Assembly: GCA_022432975.1 (NCBI GenBank)
Contig: CM039508.1
Location: 31,638,433-31,702,432 of the forward strand
Length of the DNA stretch: 64,000 nucleotides
Direction of reading: 5' to 3'
From: Begonia masoniana
Taxonomy: Eukaryota; Streptophyta; Magnoliopsida; Cucurbitales; Begoniaceae
Positions 44,709 through 55,389 of the stretch are shown piece after piece. Under the pieces are notes generated by a model. That model saw nothing but the letters and a program-made list of their open reading frames with translations. It made no database searches and was not told the DNA's origin. The position numbers and the translations under genes were made by a program. The number at the start of each line of letters is the position of its first letter. Positions within the stretch are counted from its first letter, which is position 1.

Positions 44709-47326
44709 TTAGAGGAATCCCTAAGATATCCTTTGAGAAGGATAAGGTCTGTGATGCCTGCCAAATGGGTAAGCAGATCAAAAGTTCCTTTGCATCGAAG
44801 AATGCAATTTCTACTTTTAAACCGCTCCAACTTCTTCACATGGACCTCTTCGGTCCTTCCAATATAGCTAGCTTAGGAGGCAAATTTTATACCTTTGTTA
44901 TTGTAGATGACTTCTCTAGATTCACCTGGGTATACTTTCTGAAGTCTAAGGATGAGACTTTTGATACCTTCTTTAGCTTTAGGAAAAGAGTTCAAAATGA
45001 AAAGGAGCTCACCATTGTTGCCATTCGTAGTGATCATGGTGGAGAATTTGAAAATGAGAGATTTGAACTCTTGTGTCTCAAGCATGGAATTGAGCACAAT
45101 TTTTCCTCCCCTAGAACCCCTCAGCAAAATGGTGTTGTTGAGAGGAAAAATAGGTCTCTCCAAGAGCTAGCTCGGACTATGCTCAATGAGAATTCTCTTC
45201 CCAAATACTTCTGGGCTGAAGCTGTCTCTACAGCATGCTATGTACTCAATCGGGTCTCTATAAGACATATTCTTGAGAAAACTCCTTATGAGCTTTGGCA
45301 TGGAAAAACTCCTCCTGTTAAATATTTTAGAGCCTTTGGTAGCAAATGCTTCATTCTAAATACTAAGGATAACTTAGGAAAATTCGATTCCAAATCTGAT
45401 TTTGGAATTTTTCTTGGTTATTCGCTTTCTAGTAAAGCCTATAGGGTATTCAATAGGAGAACTCTTGTTGTAGAAGAATCAGTACATGTCAACTTTGATG
45501 AGTCTCCCCAGCCCACAATCAATGTGGATGAGGATGATTCTTTGGATAGACAACTGGACTCTCTCTCTTTAGAAAAGCCAAGTGTTCCTCTTCAAATAGA
45601 AAAATCTTTGGAATCTTCTTCTATTTCTCTAGATATTAATCCTGTCAATGATGAAAATCCTGCTCTTCCTAGATATTGGAAGTATGTCAAAAACCATCCA
45701 ATAGATGAAATTCTAGGTGATCCTTCTTTAGGAGTTAAGACTAGATTCTCTCTTAGGAATCTCTGTGCCAATGTGGCATTTATCTCTCAAATAGAGCCTA
45801 AGAAGTTTGAAGAGACCGAGTGTGATGAAAATTGGATTTTAGCTATGCAAGAGGAGCTAAATCAATTTGAAAGGAGCAAGCTATGGGAACTTGTTCCACG
45901 GCCTAAGGATCATCCCATCATTGGAACTAAATGGGTCTTCAAGAATAAATTAGATGAAAGTGGCATTGTTGTTAAAAATAAGGCTAGACTTGTAGCTAAG
46001 GGATACTCTCAAGAAGAGGGTATTGATTTTGAGGAATCTTTTGCCCCTGTAGCTAGACTAGAGTCAATCAGGATGCTCTTAGCTTTTGCCTGCTACAAAA
46101 ACTTCACACTCTTTCAAATGGATGTAAAGAGTGCTTTCTTAAATGGTTTCATCAATGAAGAAGTTTTTGTTGAACAACCCTTAGGATTTGAAGACTTTGA
46201 AAAACCTGATCATGTTTACAAACTAAGAAAGGCCCTCTATGGACTTAAGCAGGCTTCTAGAGCTTGGTATGATAGATTGAAGAACTTCCTTGAGGAAAGG
46301 AATTTCAAAAAGGGATATACTGATTCAACCCTATTTACCAAGCAAAAGGATAAAGACATTTTGTTAGTTCAAATTTATGTCGATGACATTATTTTTAGAT
46401 CAACTAATATCGACATGTGTAAGGAATTTTCCTCCCTCATGCAAAGTGAATTTGAGATGAGTATGATGGCGGAGTTAAAATTCTTCTTAGGATTTCAGAT
46501 CAGTCAATCTCCTGATGGAATTTTCTTCTGTCAAGAAAAGTACATTAAGGAACTTCTTAAGAAATTTAAATTAGAATCTTCTAAGTCTTCAAAGACTCCC
46601 ATGAGTACCACAACTAAATTGGATAAAGATGAAAAAGGAATTAGTGTTGATATTAAGAAATTTCGTGGTATGATTGGTTCATTGTTATATCTGACTGCAA
46701 GTAGGCCAGATATACTCTTTAGTGTTTGTCTGTGTGCTAGATTCCAAGCTGCCCCTAAAGAATCCCACTTAAATGCAGTCAAGAGGATATTTAAATATTT
46801 AAGTGGAACTTGTGATCTTGGATTATGGTATCCTAAGGGCACTTCCTTTGATCTGATTGGATATTCAGATTCTGACTATGCTGGTAGTCTAGTTGATAGG
46901 AAAAGCACCAGTGGAACATGTCAGTTCCTTCGTGAATCTCTAGTCTCCTGGTATTCTAAGAAACAGAACTCTGTTGCATTATCAACTGCTGAGAGTGAAT
47001 ATATTGCTGCAGACAGTTGTTGTGCACAAATACTTTGGATGAAACAGACTTTGGAAGATTATAATCTATTTTATGATAGGATTCCTATTCGGTGTGATAA
47101 CACAAGTGCTATCAACATTTCTAAAAATCCTATTCAGCATTCTAGAACCAAGCATATTGATGTCAGATATCACTTCATAAGAGAGCATGTTCTAAGAGGT
47201 GATATCTCCTTAGAGTTTGTAAATTCTGTAGATCAATTGGCTGACATCTTTACAAAACCGTTGGATGAAAAGACCTTCAATAATATAAGAATAAGGTTGG
47301 GTCTCATTCGGTTTGAGAAAAGCTAA
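44705..47326 (+). CDS. pol: SIRE-b integrase core, RT and RNase H (long open frame)
   Basis: From the first Met (44765) 853 codons are open. Integrase residues D27 (HMD), D90 (SDHGGEF) and E126 (NGVVERK) are present with the usual D-35-E spacing. RT has [10 protein letters not shown] and YVDD at residues 538-541 (about 46376-46387). RNase H has SDSDYAGS and the ADIFTKPLD end. Upstream of 44765 the frame also encodes the C of the integrase zinc finger (CDACQMGKQ). The part is intact in itself, but cut off from gag and protease by frameshifts. It could only act if those upstream breaks were bypassed. Confidence 0.93.
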   Translation, partial: LVRGIPKISFEKDKVCDACQMGKQIKSSFASKNAISTFKPLQLLHMDLFGPSNIASLGGKFYTFVIVDDFSRFTWVYFLKSKDETFDTFFSFRKRVQNEKELTIVAIRSDHGGEFENERFELLCLKHGIEHNFSSPRTPQQNGVVERKNRSLQELARTMLNENSLPKYFWAEAVSTACYVLNRVSIRHILEKTPYELWHGKTPPVKYFRAFGSKCFILNTKDNLGKFDSKSDFGIFLGYSLSSKAYRVFNRRTLVVEESVHVNFDESPQPTINVDEDDSLDRQLDSLSLEKPSVPLQIEKSLESSSISLDINPVNDENPALPRYWKYVKNHPIDEILGDPSLGVKTRFSLRNLCANVAFISQIEPKKFEETECDENWILAMQEELNQFERSKLWELVPRPKDHPIIGTKWVFKNKLDESGIVVKNKARLVAKGYSQEEGIDFEESFAPVARLESIRMLLAFACYKNFTLFQMDVKSAFLNGFINEEVFVEQPLGFEDFEKPDHVYKLRKALYGLKQASRAWYDRLKNFLEERNFKKGYTDSTLFTKQKDKDILLVQIYVDDIIFRSTNIDMCKEFSSLMQSEFEMSMMAELKFFLGFQISQSPDGIFFCQEKYIKELLKKFKLESSKSSKTPMSTTTKLDKDEKGISVDIKKFRGMIGSLLYLTASRPDILFSVCLCARFQAAPKESHLNAVKRIFKYLSGTCDLGLWYPKGTSFDLIGYSDSDYAGSLVDRKSTSGTCQFLRESLVSWYSKKQNSVALSTAESEYIAADSCCAQILWMKQTLEDYNLFYDRIPIRCDNTSAINISKNPIQHSRTKHIDVRYHFIREHVLRGDISLEFVNSVDQLADIFTKPLDEKTFNNIRIRLGLIRFEKS

Positions 47327-47626
47327 GTTTCTTCTGTTGGAAATCTTTCCTGTGAGAGTGTGGTCAGTTTTATAGATAACCAGATGATATGTTTTCTTCA
47401 CTGACCGGATGATGTCTATGCACGGGATGATCCTTTTTCTATTCTGCTGACACGTGTCACCCATCGGGTGATATCAATGTTACACGTGCGACTTAATCAC
47501 GTCGGGCGTTGTTCTATTCTTTTTTAAACTTAGGTTCTTCTCAGAAACGCTTCATCTTTCGCACCCTCTCAGAAAACTTCTGCCTTCAACCCTTTCTCTC
47601 TAGTTTTTCTTCACAGAATCTTTCCA

Positions 47627-49240
47627 ATGGATCATCTAGCTTCATCGTCTAGAGCAGTTGCTGAACCAGCGAAAAAGAAAGCAAAAACCACTGCTCGTCC
47701 GCCACGAGAAATTCCTCGAGCGAATAGTTGGCCGTCGCTCTATTTCCTCTCTGAGGCCGCTGAAGCCAGGTATCACGACGACTTTAAGGATAAGAAATTG
47801 ATTCTAAGTCGTGGTATTATTCCAGACGAGTTAGTTACCTTAAATATTGTAGCACCCTTGACTGACATTGGTTTAATAGGGTTGTTTGATGTTGAATCCT
47901 TCTTTTACCCTAATGCCATTAGAATGTTTTACGCCAATCTCCGTTATCCTTCTGATCAGTCTACCATTTCGAGCTATGTGTATGGAAAACACATAGTTCT
48001 AACCTCCCAATCTATAAATGAGCTTCTGGGGAGTCCCCATCTCGATCAACATTCCAAAATTTATACAACAGGGCAAGAACCCCCTTTTCTTAGAACTCCT
48101 GATGGCGAACAATTTTTGAAAGAAATTGCTCTTGACCCGCACAATATTCCCAATTCCTTAAAGAGCAGACATTTATCTATTAGAGCTCGTCTTCTCCATC
48201 AGATGATATGTTATAATGTCATTCCTAAGGGTGGTCATTATGATGATATTAGCAGCATGAAATTTGTTATTCTTTTTGCCTTCTATCAAAAGACCCCGGT
48301 TGATATAGGATACATTATTCTAAGAAGGATGATTCAGAGTGTTTCTTCAAGGCCTACATCTTTTCCCTATAACCTCTTTCTCATGAAGATCTTTCAGAAG
48401 TTTGAGGTTGAATTTCAAGAGGATGAGGAACCTTCCTATCTCAAACCATCCAGTTATTATTCTAAATCTACTTTGTCAAGGATGGGAATTAAGCGGACAC
48501 GTCAAGGGAAGTTTATCTTGGATCAGTCCAAGCAAAGGGCTGCTAAGGTTGCAGTTGTCAGAACAGGCAAAAGGAAACTGATTTTGGATGAAGAGTCCTC
48601 AATGCAAGAAGGAGGTGGTGACTCAGAGATCCCTGCATTTGATATTTCCCCTTCTCATTCTCTGGTCTCTCGCTTTCACCTTCCTCCACCAGTGCCAAGA
48701 CTCCCTACTTCATCCTCTCTAGCTCATCCCTTTGAGGCAATGTCAGCCCCTCTTATTCCTAGTCTTCCTCCTCCTCCTCTCTCACCTTCTACATCAGTGG
48801 CTCATTCCACTCTACCCTCTGAGCCCCCTCTAATTCCAGAGGAACCCTCTTCCCCTCCATCACCATTGTTGTTGCCTTCTCTGCCTCCACCAGTCCAATC
48901 TTCTCCACCAGTCCAACTTTCTCCACCAGTCCAACCTTCTCCATCAGTCGAACCACCTCCTACCATACTCAGTCCCTTTCCTGTCCAACCTGCTCCACTT
49001 GCTCTAACAGCTCCACGAGTCCAAGTCTCCTCACCAATCCCATCAGTCACTCCTGCCACTCCTCTAACTTATCAGCAAAGATTTTCCATCAGTGAGGCTC
49101 AGTTTAATGCTTTGCAGTCCAGCATAGCCAGCTTAGGTACTGCCATCATTTCTGTTAAGGAGAAAATGGATAAACAACTGAGCCAGATCAAATTGGACAT
49201 GGGCATCGCCTTGGATACAGGTCTAGATCTACTTGTCTAA
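47627..49240 (+). CDS. SIRE-b env-like protein
   Basis: The frame encodes 537 residues. After a basic N-terminus (KKKAKTTARPPRE) comes a domain found in plant retroelement env-like proteins, with FYPNAIRMFYANL and YGKHIVLTSQSINELLG. The middle is basic (KRTRQGKF). Residues about 340-480 are a Pro/Ser-rich stretch with short PPVQ repeats, and the C-terminal segment is predicted helical (ISEAQFNALQSSIASLG). No clear membrane span is visible. The role in plants is not established. A frameshift near 49230 links it to the frame at 49233. Confidence 0.82.
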   Translation: MDHLASSSRAVAEPAKKKAKTTARPPREIPRANSWPSLYFLSEAAEARYHDDFKDKKLILSRGIIPDELVTLNIVAPLTDIGLIGLFDVESFFYPNAIRMFYANLRYPSDQSTISSYVYGKHIVLTSQSINELLGSPHLDQHSKIYTTGQEPPFLRTPDGEQFLKEIALDPHNIPNSLKSRHLSIRARLLHQMICYNVIPKGGHYDDISSMKFVILFAFYQKTPVDIGYIILRRMIQSVSSRPTSFPYNLFLMKIFQKFEVEFQEDEEPSYLKPSSYYSKSTLSRMGIKRTRQGKFILDQSKQRAAKVAVVRTGKRKLILDEESSMQEGGGDSEIPAFDISPSHSLVSRFHLPPPVPRLPTSSSLAHPFEAMSAPLIPSLPPPPLSPSTSVAHSTLPSEPPLIPEEPSSPPSPLLLPSLPPPVQSSPPVQLSPPVQPSPSVEPPPTILSPFPVQPAPLALTAPRVQVSSPIPSVTPATPLTYQQRFSISEAQFNALQSSIASLGTAIISVKEKMDKQLSQIKLDMGIALDTGLDLLV

Positions 49241-49769
49241 GAAAATGGACAGACATAAGGAAATTGCTGCCCTGAATCATCAATCGCTCAAGTCTCAATT
49301 TGAGGCTTTTCTACCGGGACCATCTAGCCCCCCTTCTTTCCCGGAGGCTTGTTCAGAAGACCTCATACTTCCATTTTGCAGATCTGAGGTTCTTGAAGAC
49401 TCTGTTCGTTTAACGCCTTTAGCTCTTCAGGAGGCCGAACTTCAATTTCCTACTCTAGTTGTTCCTTCTGTTCGTGAGTATTCACCTGCGCTAGCCAGTC
49501 CAATGGAAGTCTCTTCTGCTAGACCCCCTGTCGAGCCATCATCCTCTGCTCCTCTCGTGGACCACCCTACCTGTATGGACTTGGTAGGCTCTCCAGACGC
49601 ATCTCCACCTCCTCCTCCATGTCTGGACCTAGTAGTCTATCAAGCACCACTCCCTCATGATCTTGAATCCCTTCAAGCCCTCGTGGATGATTACTTCTCC
49701 TCGCACCTTGAAGTGGACTCGTGGATCATTCATGCTTTTTGGAAGAAATTTTTAGATTTATGTAAATAG
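49233..49769 (+). pseudogene. SIRE-b env-like protein, C-terminal part in another frame
   Basis: This 178-codon frame overlaps the end of the frame at 47627 and again has Pro/Ser-rich sequence (SPDASPPPPP) before an acidic and hydrophobic C-terminus. It is most simply the tail of the same gene after a one- or two-base indel. Confidence 0.65.
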
Positions 49770-50156
49770 GAGATATTTTTTCATACACTTTTTTCATTCA
49801 TCTGTTTTTGGTCCTCTATTGTTGAATACTCTGCTCTTTACTTCTTAATATTCTTGTGTTGAATGCATTGCTTCTGTTGTCTCTCTCTGTTTGTTTTTGA
49901 TAATGTCAATGGGGGAGAATATATTTGATTGATGTTTGATTTATGATGGATATGCATGTGTAATTAGTTACTATGATTTGTGTATGCATATTTTGGAAAA
50001 CTGAAAATCTGGATATCTGCATGTCTTTGAAACTCTGGTATGCTCCGTGCTTGTTTCTGGAATATATGCATTTGCTATGGGGGAGCTAAGATTATGGGGG
50101 AGTAATATTTAATCAAATTTATACTCATAGGTTGTCATCATCAAAAAGGGGGAGAT
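49770..50156. other. SIRE-b 3' untranslated region with purine tracts
   Basis: There is no ORF. Several GGGGGAG words occur (about 49911, 50081, 50096 and the final AAAAAGGGGGAGAT at 50144-50156), the last being the polypurine tract for plus-strand priming. Confidence 0.75.
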
Positions 50157-51565
50157 TGTTGACTTAATTAGTGTTTAAGTCTAACTAAGTTTTTGATGAT
50201 GTATTTAAATGTTAAATATGTAATTTGATTATGTTTATTAAATGAGAACAATGATTTATGCAAGGAATTTAATCTATTGGAAATGCCCTTGGAAAGGGTA
50301 TTTTAGTTATCTAATGCATATGATTAAGTGTACATGACTAAATAGTATAACCTTTCTGGAATATGTTTCAAAATGCCTAAGTCCACCGGTCACTAAACGA
50401 CAAAGGCAGATGAGTGAAATGAAGAAGTCCACCGGTCACTAAACGACAAAGGCGGATGAGTGAAATGAAGAAGTCCACCGGTCACTAAACGACAAAGGCG
50501 GATGAGTGAAATGAAGAACTCCACCGCTCGCTAAACGACAAAGGCAGATGAGAGAAAATGAAGAACTCCACCGCTCGCTAACGACAAAGGCGGATGAGAG
50601 AAAATGAAGAACTCCACCGCTCGCTAAACGACAAAGGTGGATGAGAGAAAATGAAGAAGTCCATCGCTCGCTAAACGACAAAGGCGGATGAGTGAAATGA
50701 AGAACTCCACCGCTCGCTAAACGACAAAGGCGGATGAGATAAAAGCTTCATCATCCGATACCGGTTAGCAGGATAGCGCTTTCTATTCCGATGCCGGTTC
50801 AGTGATTTAAAGATTCATCATCCTATGCCGGTTCATCATTTTGAAATTGCATCCACCGATGGCGGTTCAAGATTAAAAAAACATTGCCTTCTGCCAGATT
50901 TTAAATATAGCGCGAAAACTACAGTGTATCTCGCCCAGAAGCTTAAAGTCCAGAACATTAATGGCGTCGGGCGACTTGCGCTTTCAGAAAGCAACGGCTA
51001 CCTGCATTTGTACGAAAGCTGCTCCAACGGTAACAAAGTTTCATTATTGGATAAGGAGCATTGAAGTCAAGAGCCGTTTTGAAGACAGAGTATTTAATCC
51101 AATGTTAGAGCACGAAGGAACAACTTTTGCGAATTTTATTCTTGAGTCCTAACTTGTGATTAATCATACTCTGTATTGTTCAACTACATCTCTCGACTCC
51201 TAAACTTGAGAATTTGATTTGAGAGTTTGTAATTTGTTGTACTCATTCATTCAAACCTGTAAAACCTGAAGGGCAGTGGATTGACACCCGTCAAGTTCAA
51301 TCCAGATCTGTAAAAGGCAGTTGATCGGAGCCCTGAATTCCAATCTGTTTATTCTCGAGAGGAGAAGGTTAAGGATCTTCAAGGGGTGAACCTTGAAGCG
51401 TGGATGTAGGCAAGTTTTTGGCCGAACCACGTAAAAAATCTTGTGCTGGTTTTTTCTCTCTCTCTGTTATTTTTATTGGTGTGTTGATTTACTGTGAGAT
51501 TAATAATTTTAAAAAATACAAAAAGGTCTAATTTACCCCCCCTCTTAGATAATCTCGATCCTACA
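50157..51565 (+). repeat. SIRE-b 3' LTR
   Basis: It matches 41147-42581 throughout with few substitutions and small indels. The eight-unit 46-bp array is at 50379-50744. TGCAG follows as the right TSD copy. Confidence 0.95.
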
Positions 51566-51570
51566 TGCAG

Positions 51571-51719
51571 AACATACTGATGATGAAACTAAGGTTCCTT
51601 CTACACCTTCTGATAATGATTTTCCTGGTGTCATCTCTTGTGTCCTAACTGCTGCAGCAAGAGAATCTCATGCTACTCCAAATGTTCAGTTACCAGATTC
51701 CGGGTTTGTTACTAATTAA
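51571..51719 (+). pseudogene. SIRE-a env-like ORF, 3' end
   Basis: Directly after the TSD the SIRE-a env-like frame resumes with an acidic, Ser/Thr-rich segment (HTDDETKVPSTPSDN) and stops at 51717-51719. Ignoring SIRE-b and one TSD copy the frame is continuous across the junction, so SIRE-b inserted into an open reading frame. Confidence 0.8.
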
Positions 51720-52079
51720 ATACAGTGTTTAACCATTCTCTTTTGTTGCTGGATATTTTCATTCGCTGCTGGTTATTTGCTATTGGATATCTTTCTTGTG
51801 CTACTGAATATTTTCCTTTTGACTGATGGATTCTTTATATGCTGATCTGGATATTTAATCTTCTTTTATCTTTTTGTCCTTTTATGACAAAAAGGAGGAG
51901 TAATTTTGAAGGTTTGTGTTACACTGATTGCTGGGATATGGATATTTTCTGTGCATGTCACGAACTGTGTTTTGTACATTGATCTACTGTTGTAAGTATT
52001 AAGGGGGAGCTTCGATGACCCTACTTCCAGCATTCAGGGGGAATTCTTAATTTTATCAAAAAATACCAAAGGGGGAGAT
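51720..52079. other. SIRE-a 3' untranslated region
   Basis: The region is T-rich with repeated GCTGG and GGATAT words, GGGGGA tracts near 52004 and 52035, and the polypurine tract AAAGGGGGAGAT before 52080. One GTGTCA-type pair is at 51955/51967. Confidence 0.7.
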
Positions 52080-53210
52080 TGTTAATGTAAATATGTGTTG
52101 GCATAGATTTGTTTGGCAAAATTAATTAAAGTATTTACTTTGATTATCTTGGAAATTAAATAAAGATTGCAGTATTATTCAGTTGCAAGGAAGACAGATT
52201 TTGTGGAGATTATGATACCAAAACTATGCAGAATATTTGCTTTTGGTAACCTTGAAAATTAAGGAAAGCAAGTTACTTGGAAATCAAGTTATCAATTATA
52301 TTTATCTATGGAAGACCGATTTGAAGTTTATGAATTCTGTATATCATATCACAGAGCAAAATTCGTGATACAACTATTTAAGGATTCAAATCTATTTTAT
52401 TCTGGTACTTTCCATAAATATTGCATAGAGTGTCACGACTTCAGATTTGGTGATTGCGGTTTCCTTAAACTGTGCATTCTGGTTTGGAACGAAAATCTGT
52501 TGCATATATATTTAAGCATCTACCCTTCACAGAAGAATGTGCGCATTATTGATTAATTCTTCACAAGTCCTTGTGCCGCTAGCCGCCGTTATTTTCTCTC
52601 CCTTGCTTTTGCGAGTGAGTGTGCTATTGTTTGTTTCAGTCTCTGTTGAATGTTTTCCACACTCTACCTTTGGTTGCTTTCATTGTTCAACGAGTGTGGT
52701 GGTGTGCATCCTAAGCCAACGATTGGTGTCACAAGTGGTGTAATAGGAGTGCTCTTCTTTATTCTTCATTGAAGCTTAGTCTCGGGAGGAGTTCTGTTTA
52801 TTGGCAAGGGGAGCTTGTCAATCTGATCGTGGGCAAGAAGATCTTACTATACACAGATTCCGAGAGGAGTCATTATCGACAAGGGGAGCTTGTCGCATTT
52901 AGATCTCAGGAGGGATCGTCTCAAAGTCGAGGAGAGCTCGCAAAAACAGTTTCTTTGAGGAAGTTAGAGAGAGACGGCGACAAAGATAAGATGGAGTCTT
53001 TATTTTTATAAGCCCAGTTGTCTTGTAACTTTGTGAACTCTCTGAAATGTTTTTAAATCTGGGCGTGGCCCTGTAGACGTAGGCAATTTGTCGAACTACG
53101 TTACCAATCTTGTGTCTCATTCTTTACGCATTTCTTTGTTGTCCATTATTGCTTTTTACTGTTGGTGTCACAAGTAGTGTTACGACACCACATATCTAAT
53201 CACGATTTCA
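52080..53210 (+). repeat. SIRE-a 3' LTR
   Basis: It starts TGTTAATGTAAATATG, as at 33029, and ends CGATTTCA. GTGTCA pairs at 52726/52738 and 53165/53177 match those of the 5' LTR. Confidence 0.95.
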
Positions 53211-53215
53211 CATAC

Positions 53216-53578
53216 AAAAAAAATAAACTCATCCTCAACCATTTGAAGAGCTATATGTTATAATATATACTATACAAATATTGATGTTGTCAATATCATG
53301 TACAATATCCTCTAATCCCGCATTATCGCGCATTCTCTTGTCTGCAAGCTCCCAATCCTTCAATCCATCCAAGCTAGTTCTGGCATCTGAATACACTTTG
53401 ACCTCTGCACTAAAAGTCGATTCCAACACAATGATACTGACAAGGTTAGCACGTCTCATGCCATAGTGGAAAGTATTGGAAAATACTGTTTTGTGTCTTT
53501 CACTATATTAGGATAACAAAATCATTATCTTCATCATTTATTGAGACAAATGGTTGATCAAGATAACAATATAAATTT
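53216..53578 (-). other. Host-like segment with a possible coding exon
   Basis: On the - strand 53235-53466 is open and looks protein-like (ANLVSIIVLESTFSAEVK, then DGLKDWELADKRMRDNAG and a DIDNIN end), unlike the surrounding AT-rich DNA. I do not recognise the protein. It could be an exon of a host gene, a gene fragment or part of an unrecognised element. Confidence 0.35.
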
Positions 53579-53583
53579 GAAAT

Positions 53584-53868
53584 TATAACGACCCATCTTT
53601 CTACTAAGATATTGTCCGTTTTGGGGATTGGGCCGTAACTCAATATTCTCACCTCACAGATTTATTTGACGAGGATTTCATAGTCGATCACCCAACATGG
53701 TATTGCTCTCACCGGAGCACTTTTAACTTTAAAATTCTTATTGGATTCGTTGCCAATTGTGCTCTAAAATATGTCTTACTATCATGAGAGAATTTCCTTA
53801 CATATGTTTCATTTTCATATACCTCTCCAAGCGATGTGAGATTGTGACGACCCGGGATGGTTATCACA
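53584..53868 (-). repeat. Solo LTR of a Cassandra-type TRIM
   Basis: The reverse complement begins TGTGATAACC and ends CGTTATA, with AATCTCACATCGCTTGGAG and the 5S-like block (53670-53748) of Cassandra. A perfect 5-bp TSD, GAAAT, flanks it (53579-53583 and 53869-53873). It is strongly diverged in the 5S block, so it is old. Length is 285 bp, shorter than the other two copies. Confidence 0.9.
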
Positions 53869-53873
53869 GAAAT

Positions 53874-54971
53874 ACTACTAGTTGCTGAAGTGCTTACAAC
53901 GAATTTTCTATTCTTTAAAATTTGCAAATAAATTTAAAAAAACAAAAGAATTAGAACTAGAGTCAACATTTGAATATGGAGAAGAAGGCTCTACTCTATC
54001 ACTACCAATGTTTTGTTTATAGATGGAATAAATTTGATTAATTTAAATATCAAAATAATATAAAACGCTATGCACCTTTTGTTGATCAAGCTCATAAATT
54101 AAATCTAATCAAAATTTTAAAGTCTCATTCTTATACCTAGGATCAATAATTATACGTCATAAAAATATACCATGCAACTCTTTATCTTGAAAATATTTGT
54201 AAAAAATTTCTTTCGTTTTTTCAATTACAAATTTAAATACATCTAAACTAGAAAAGTTAGCAAACATGAAACAAATGGTAGTTAATTGTATAAGAAATGA
54301 CAAAAACTAAAACTATAAATCATGCAAAATATTTTTGTAGAAATATACAAAATTTTGAGAAAATCTCTAATTACTTCAGCATACATCCAATCAATTTCAT
54401 CGATATTACTTCGGCATACATTCAAAACATTTTTATATTATATTGCTAAATTTACCATCTTATAACTAGAATTCTATCTATGAAGTAAATCAGTTTTAAT
54501 ATTTTCCTTCTTTTATTATCCTTATAGCATTTTATATACAATTTATGTATCATTCTAGGATAAAACAATTTATCCCATGTCATATCTTTTCACCAGGAGA
54601 CCTTGCCTGGTTAAAAGTTTGCAAACCCAAAACGAATATTGCCTGGCAAAGCAGTAAACTGCTTAAGAATATTTGGCTGCAGACATCCATTGAAGAGGTT
54701 ACAGGACAAACAACTAATTTGGAGGCAGAAAGCACAAGAATAGTTCTATTGCTGTGTTAGGCAACTAAACTTCCATTAATCGACGTCCATGATGAGTTGC
54801 AGGTTTAGCAACTAGCAGAAGATAGAGAAAGTAGACAAATGATCAAAAATTGGTATATTTTGAAAGTTACCACGTTGCGATATCCTTGGGTAAGTTGAAA
54901 AATTCTCTCGGATAAGTTTTGGAGGACGTTTGGATAATTTGCTGGGGAGGTAGAATTTTTAAAGATTTATT

Positions 54972-55017
<46 letters not shown>

Positions 55018-55389
55018 GAAATAACTAAAGAAAAATTTTATTTTATTTATGAAAGAAGGAGTTTCTTGTTTCCTTTCAGCTTGAGTAGCGAGAGCAAGAA
55101 ATAAAGAAATAGAGAGTCCATGTGTTTTGCTCTGAGTTTCGTCCGATTCGGCTTGATGACGCGTTGATCTTCAAGTTTTACGAAGGTTCTTTTGAAGGTA
55201 AGTTCAGATTTCGAGTTTTGAAACATTCGTTGGATTTAGATTTCGAGCTTGGAGACTGAAAATCTTTTGTTGTTTTTGCATTATCTGGGTCGATATATAG
55301 TTTGTGTAGGACTTTGGACCAATTGGAGGTAAAAATCGGCCAAAGCGACTAAGATTTCTCACAATTTCGTCACTGAAAACATCATTCTA
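53874..55389. other. AT-rich sequence without a confident gene
   Basis: A 71-codon frame (54545-54760) is open but unrecognised. A TA microsatellite is at about 54974-55015. From 55020 the sequence turns less AT-rich, without coding signal. SIRE-c starts at 55390. Confidence 0.5.

Larger units (their letters stand above)
41147..51565 (+). mobile_element. SIRE-b: SIRE/Maximus-type copia element nested in SIRE-a
   Basis: LTRs at 41147-42581 (1435 bp) and 50157-51565 (1409 bp) start TGTTGACTTAATTAG and end CGATCCTACA. A perfect TSD, TGCAG, flanks it (41142-41146 and 51566-51570). The primer-binding site is at 42584 (TGGTATCAGAG) and the purine tract AAAAAGGGGGAGAT precedes 50157. By eye about 4 differences occur in the first 240 LTR bases, so it is clearly younger than its host. 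It has gag, pol and an env-like ORF, each long, with a few disabling changes. Confidence 0.96.
33029..53210 (+). mobile_element. SIRE-a: SIRE/Maximus-type copia element with env-like ORF
   Basis: LTRs at 33029-34147 (1119 bp) and 52080-53210 (1131 bp) start TGTTAATG and end GATTTCA. The TSD is CATAA against CATAC (33024-33028; 53211-53215). The primer-binding site TGGTATCAGAGC is at 34150-34161 and the purine tract AAAGGGGGAGAT precedes the 3' LTR. Gag, pol and an env-like gene follow in the SIRE order. SIRE-b (41147-51565) interrupts the env-like gene; without it the element is about 9.76 kb. Several stops and two lost catalytic or zinc-binding residues show it is dead. A 12-bp-phased GTGTCA motif is scattered through it. 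Confidence 0.95.

Noticed and set aside
48802..49059. Gly/Glu-rich - strand frame
   Set aside because: It is the antisense shadow of the Pro/Ser-rich stretch of the SIRE-b env-like gene.
54545..54760. A 71-codon + strand frame (MYHSRIKQF start)
   Set aside because: No recognisable domain, isolated in AT-rich DNA and short enough for chance; kept only as a remark in the region entry.
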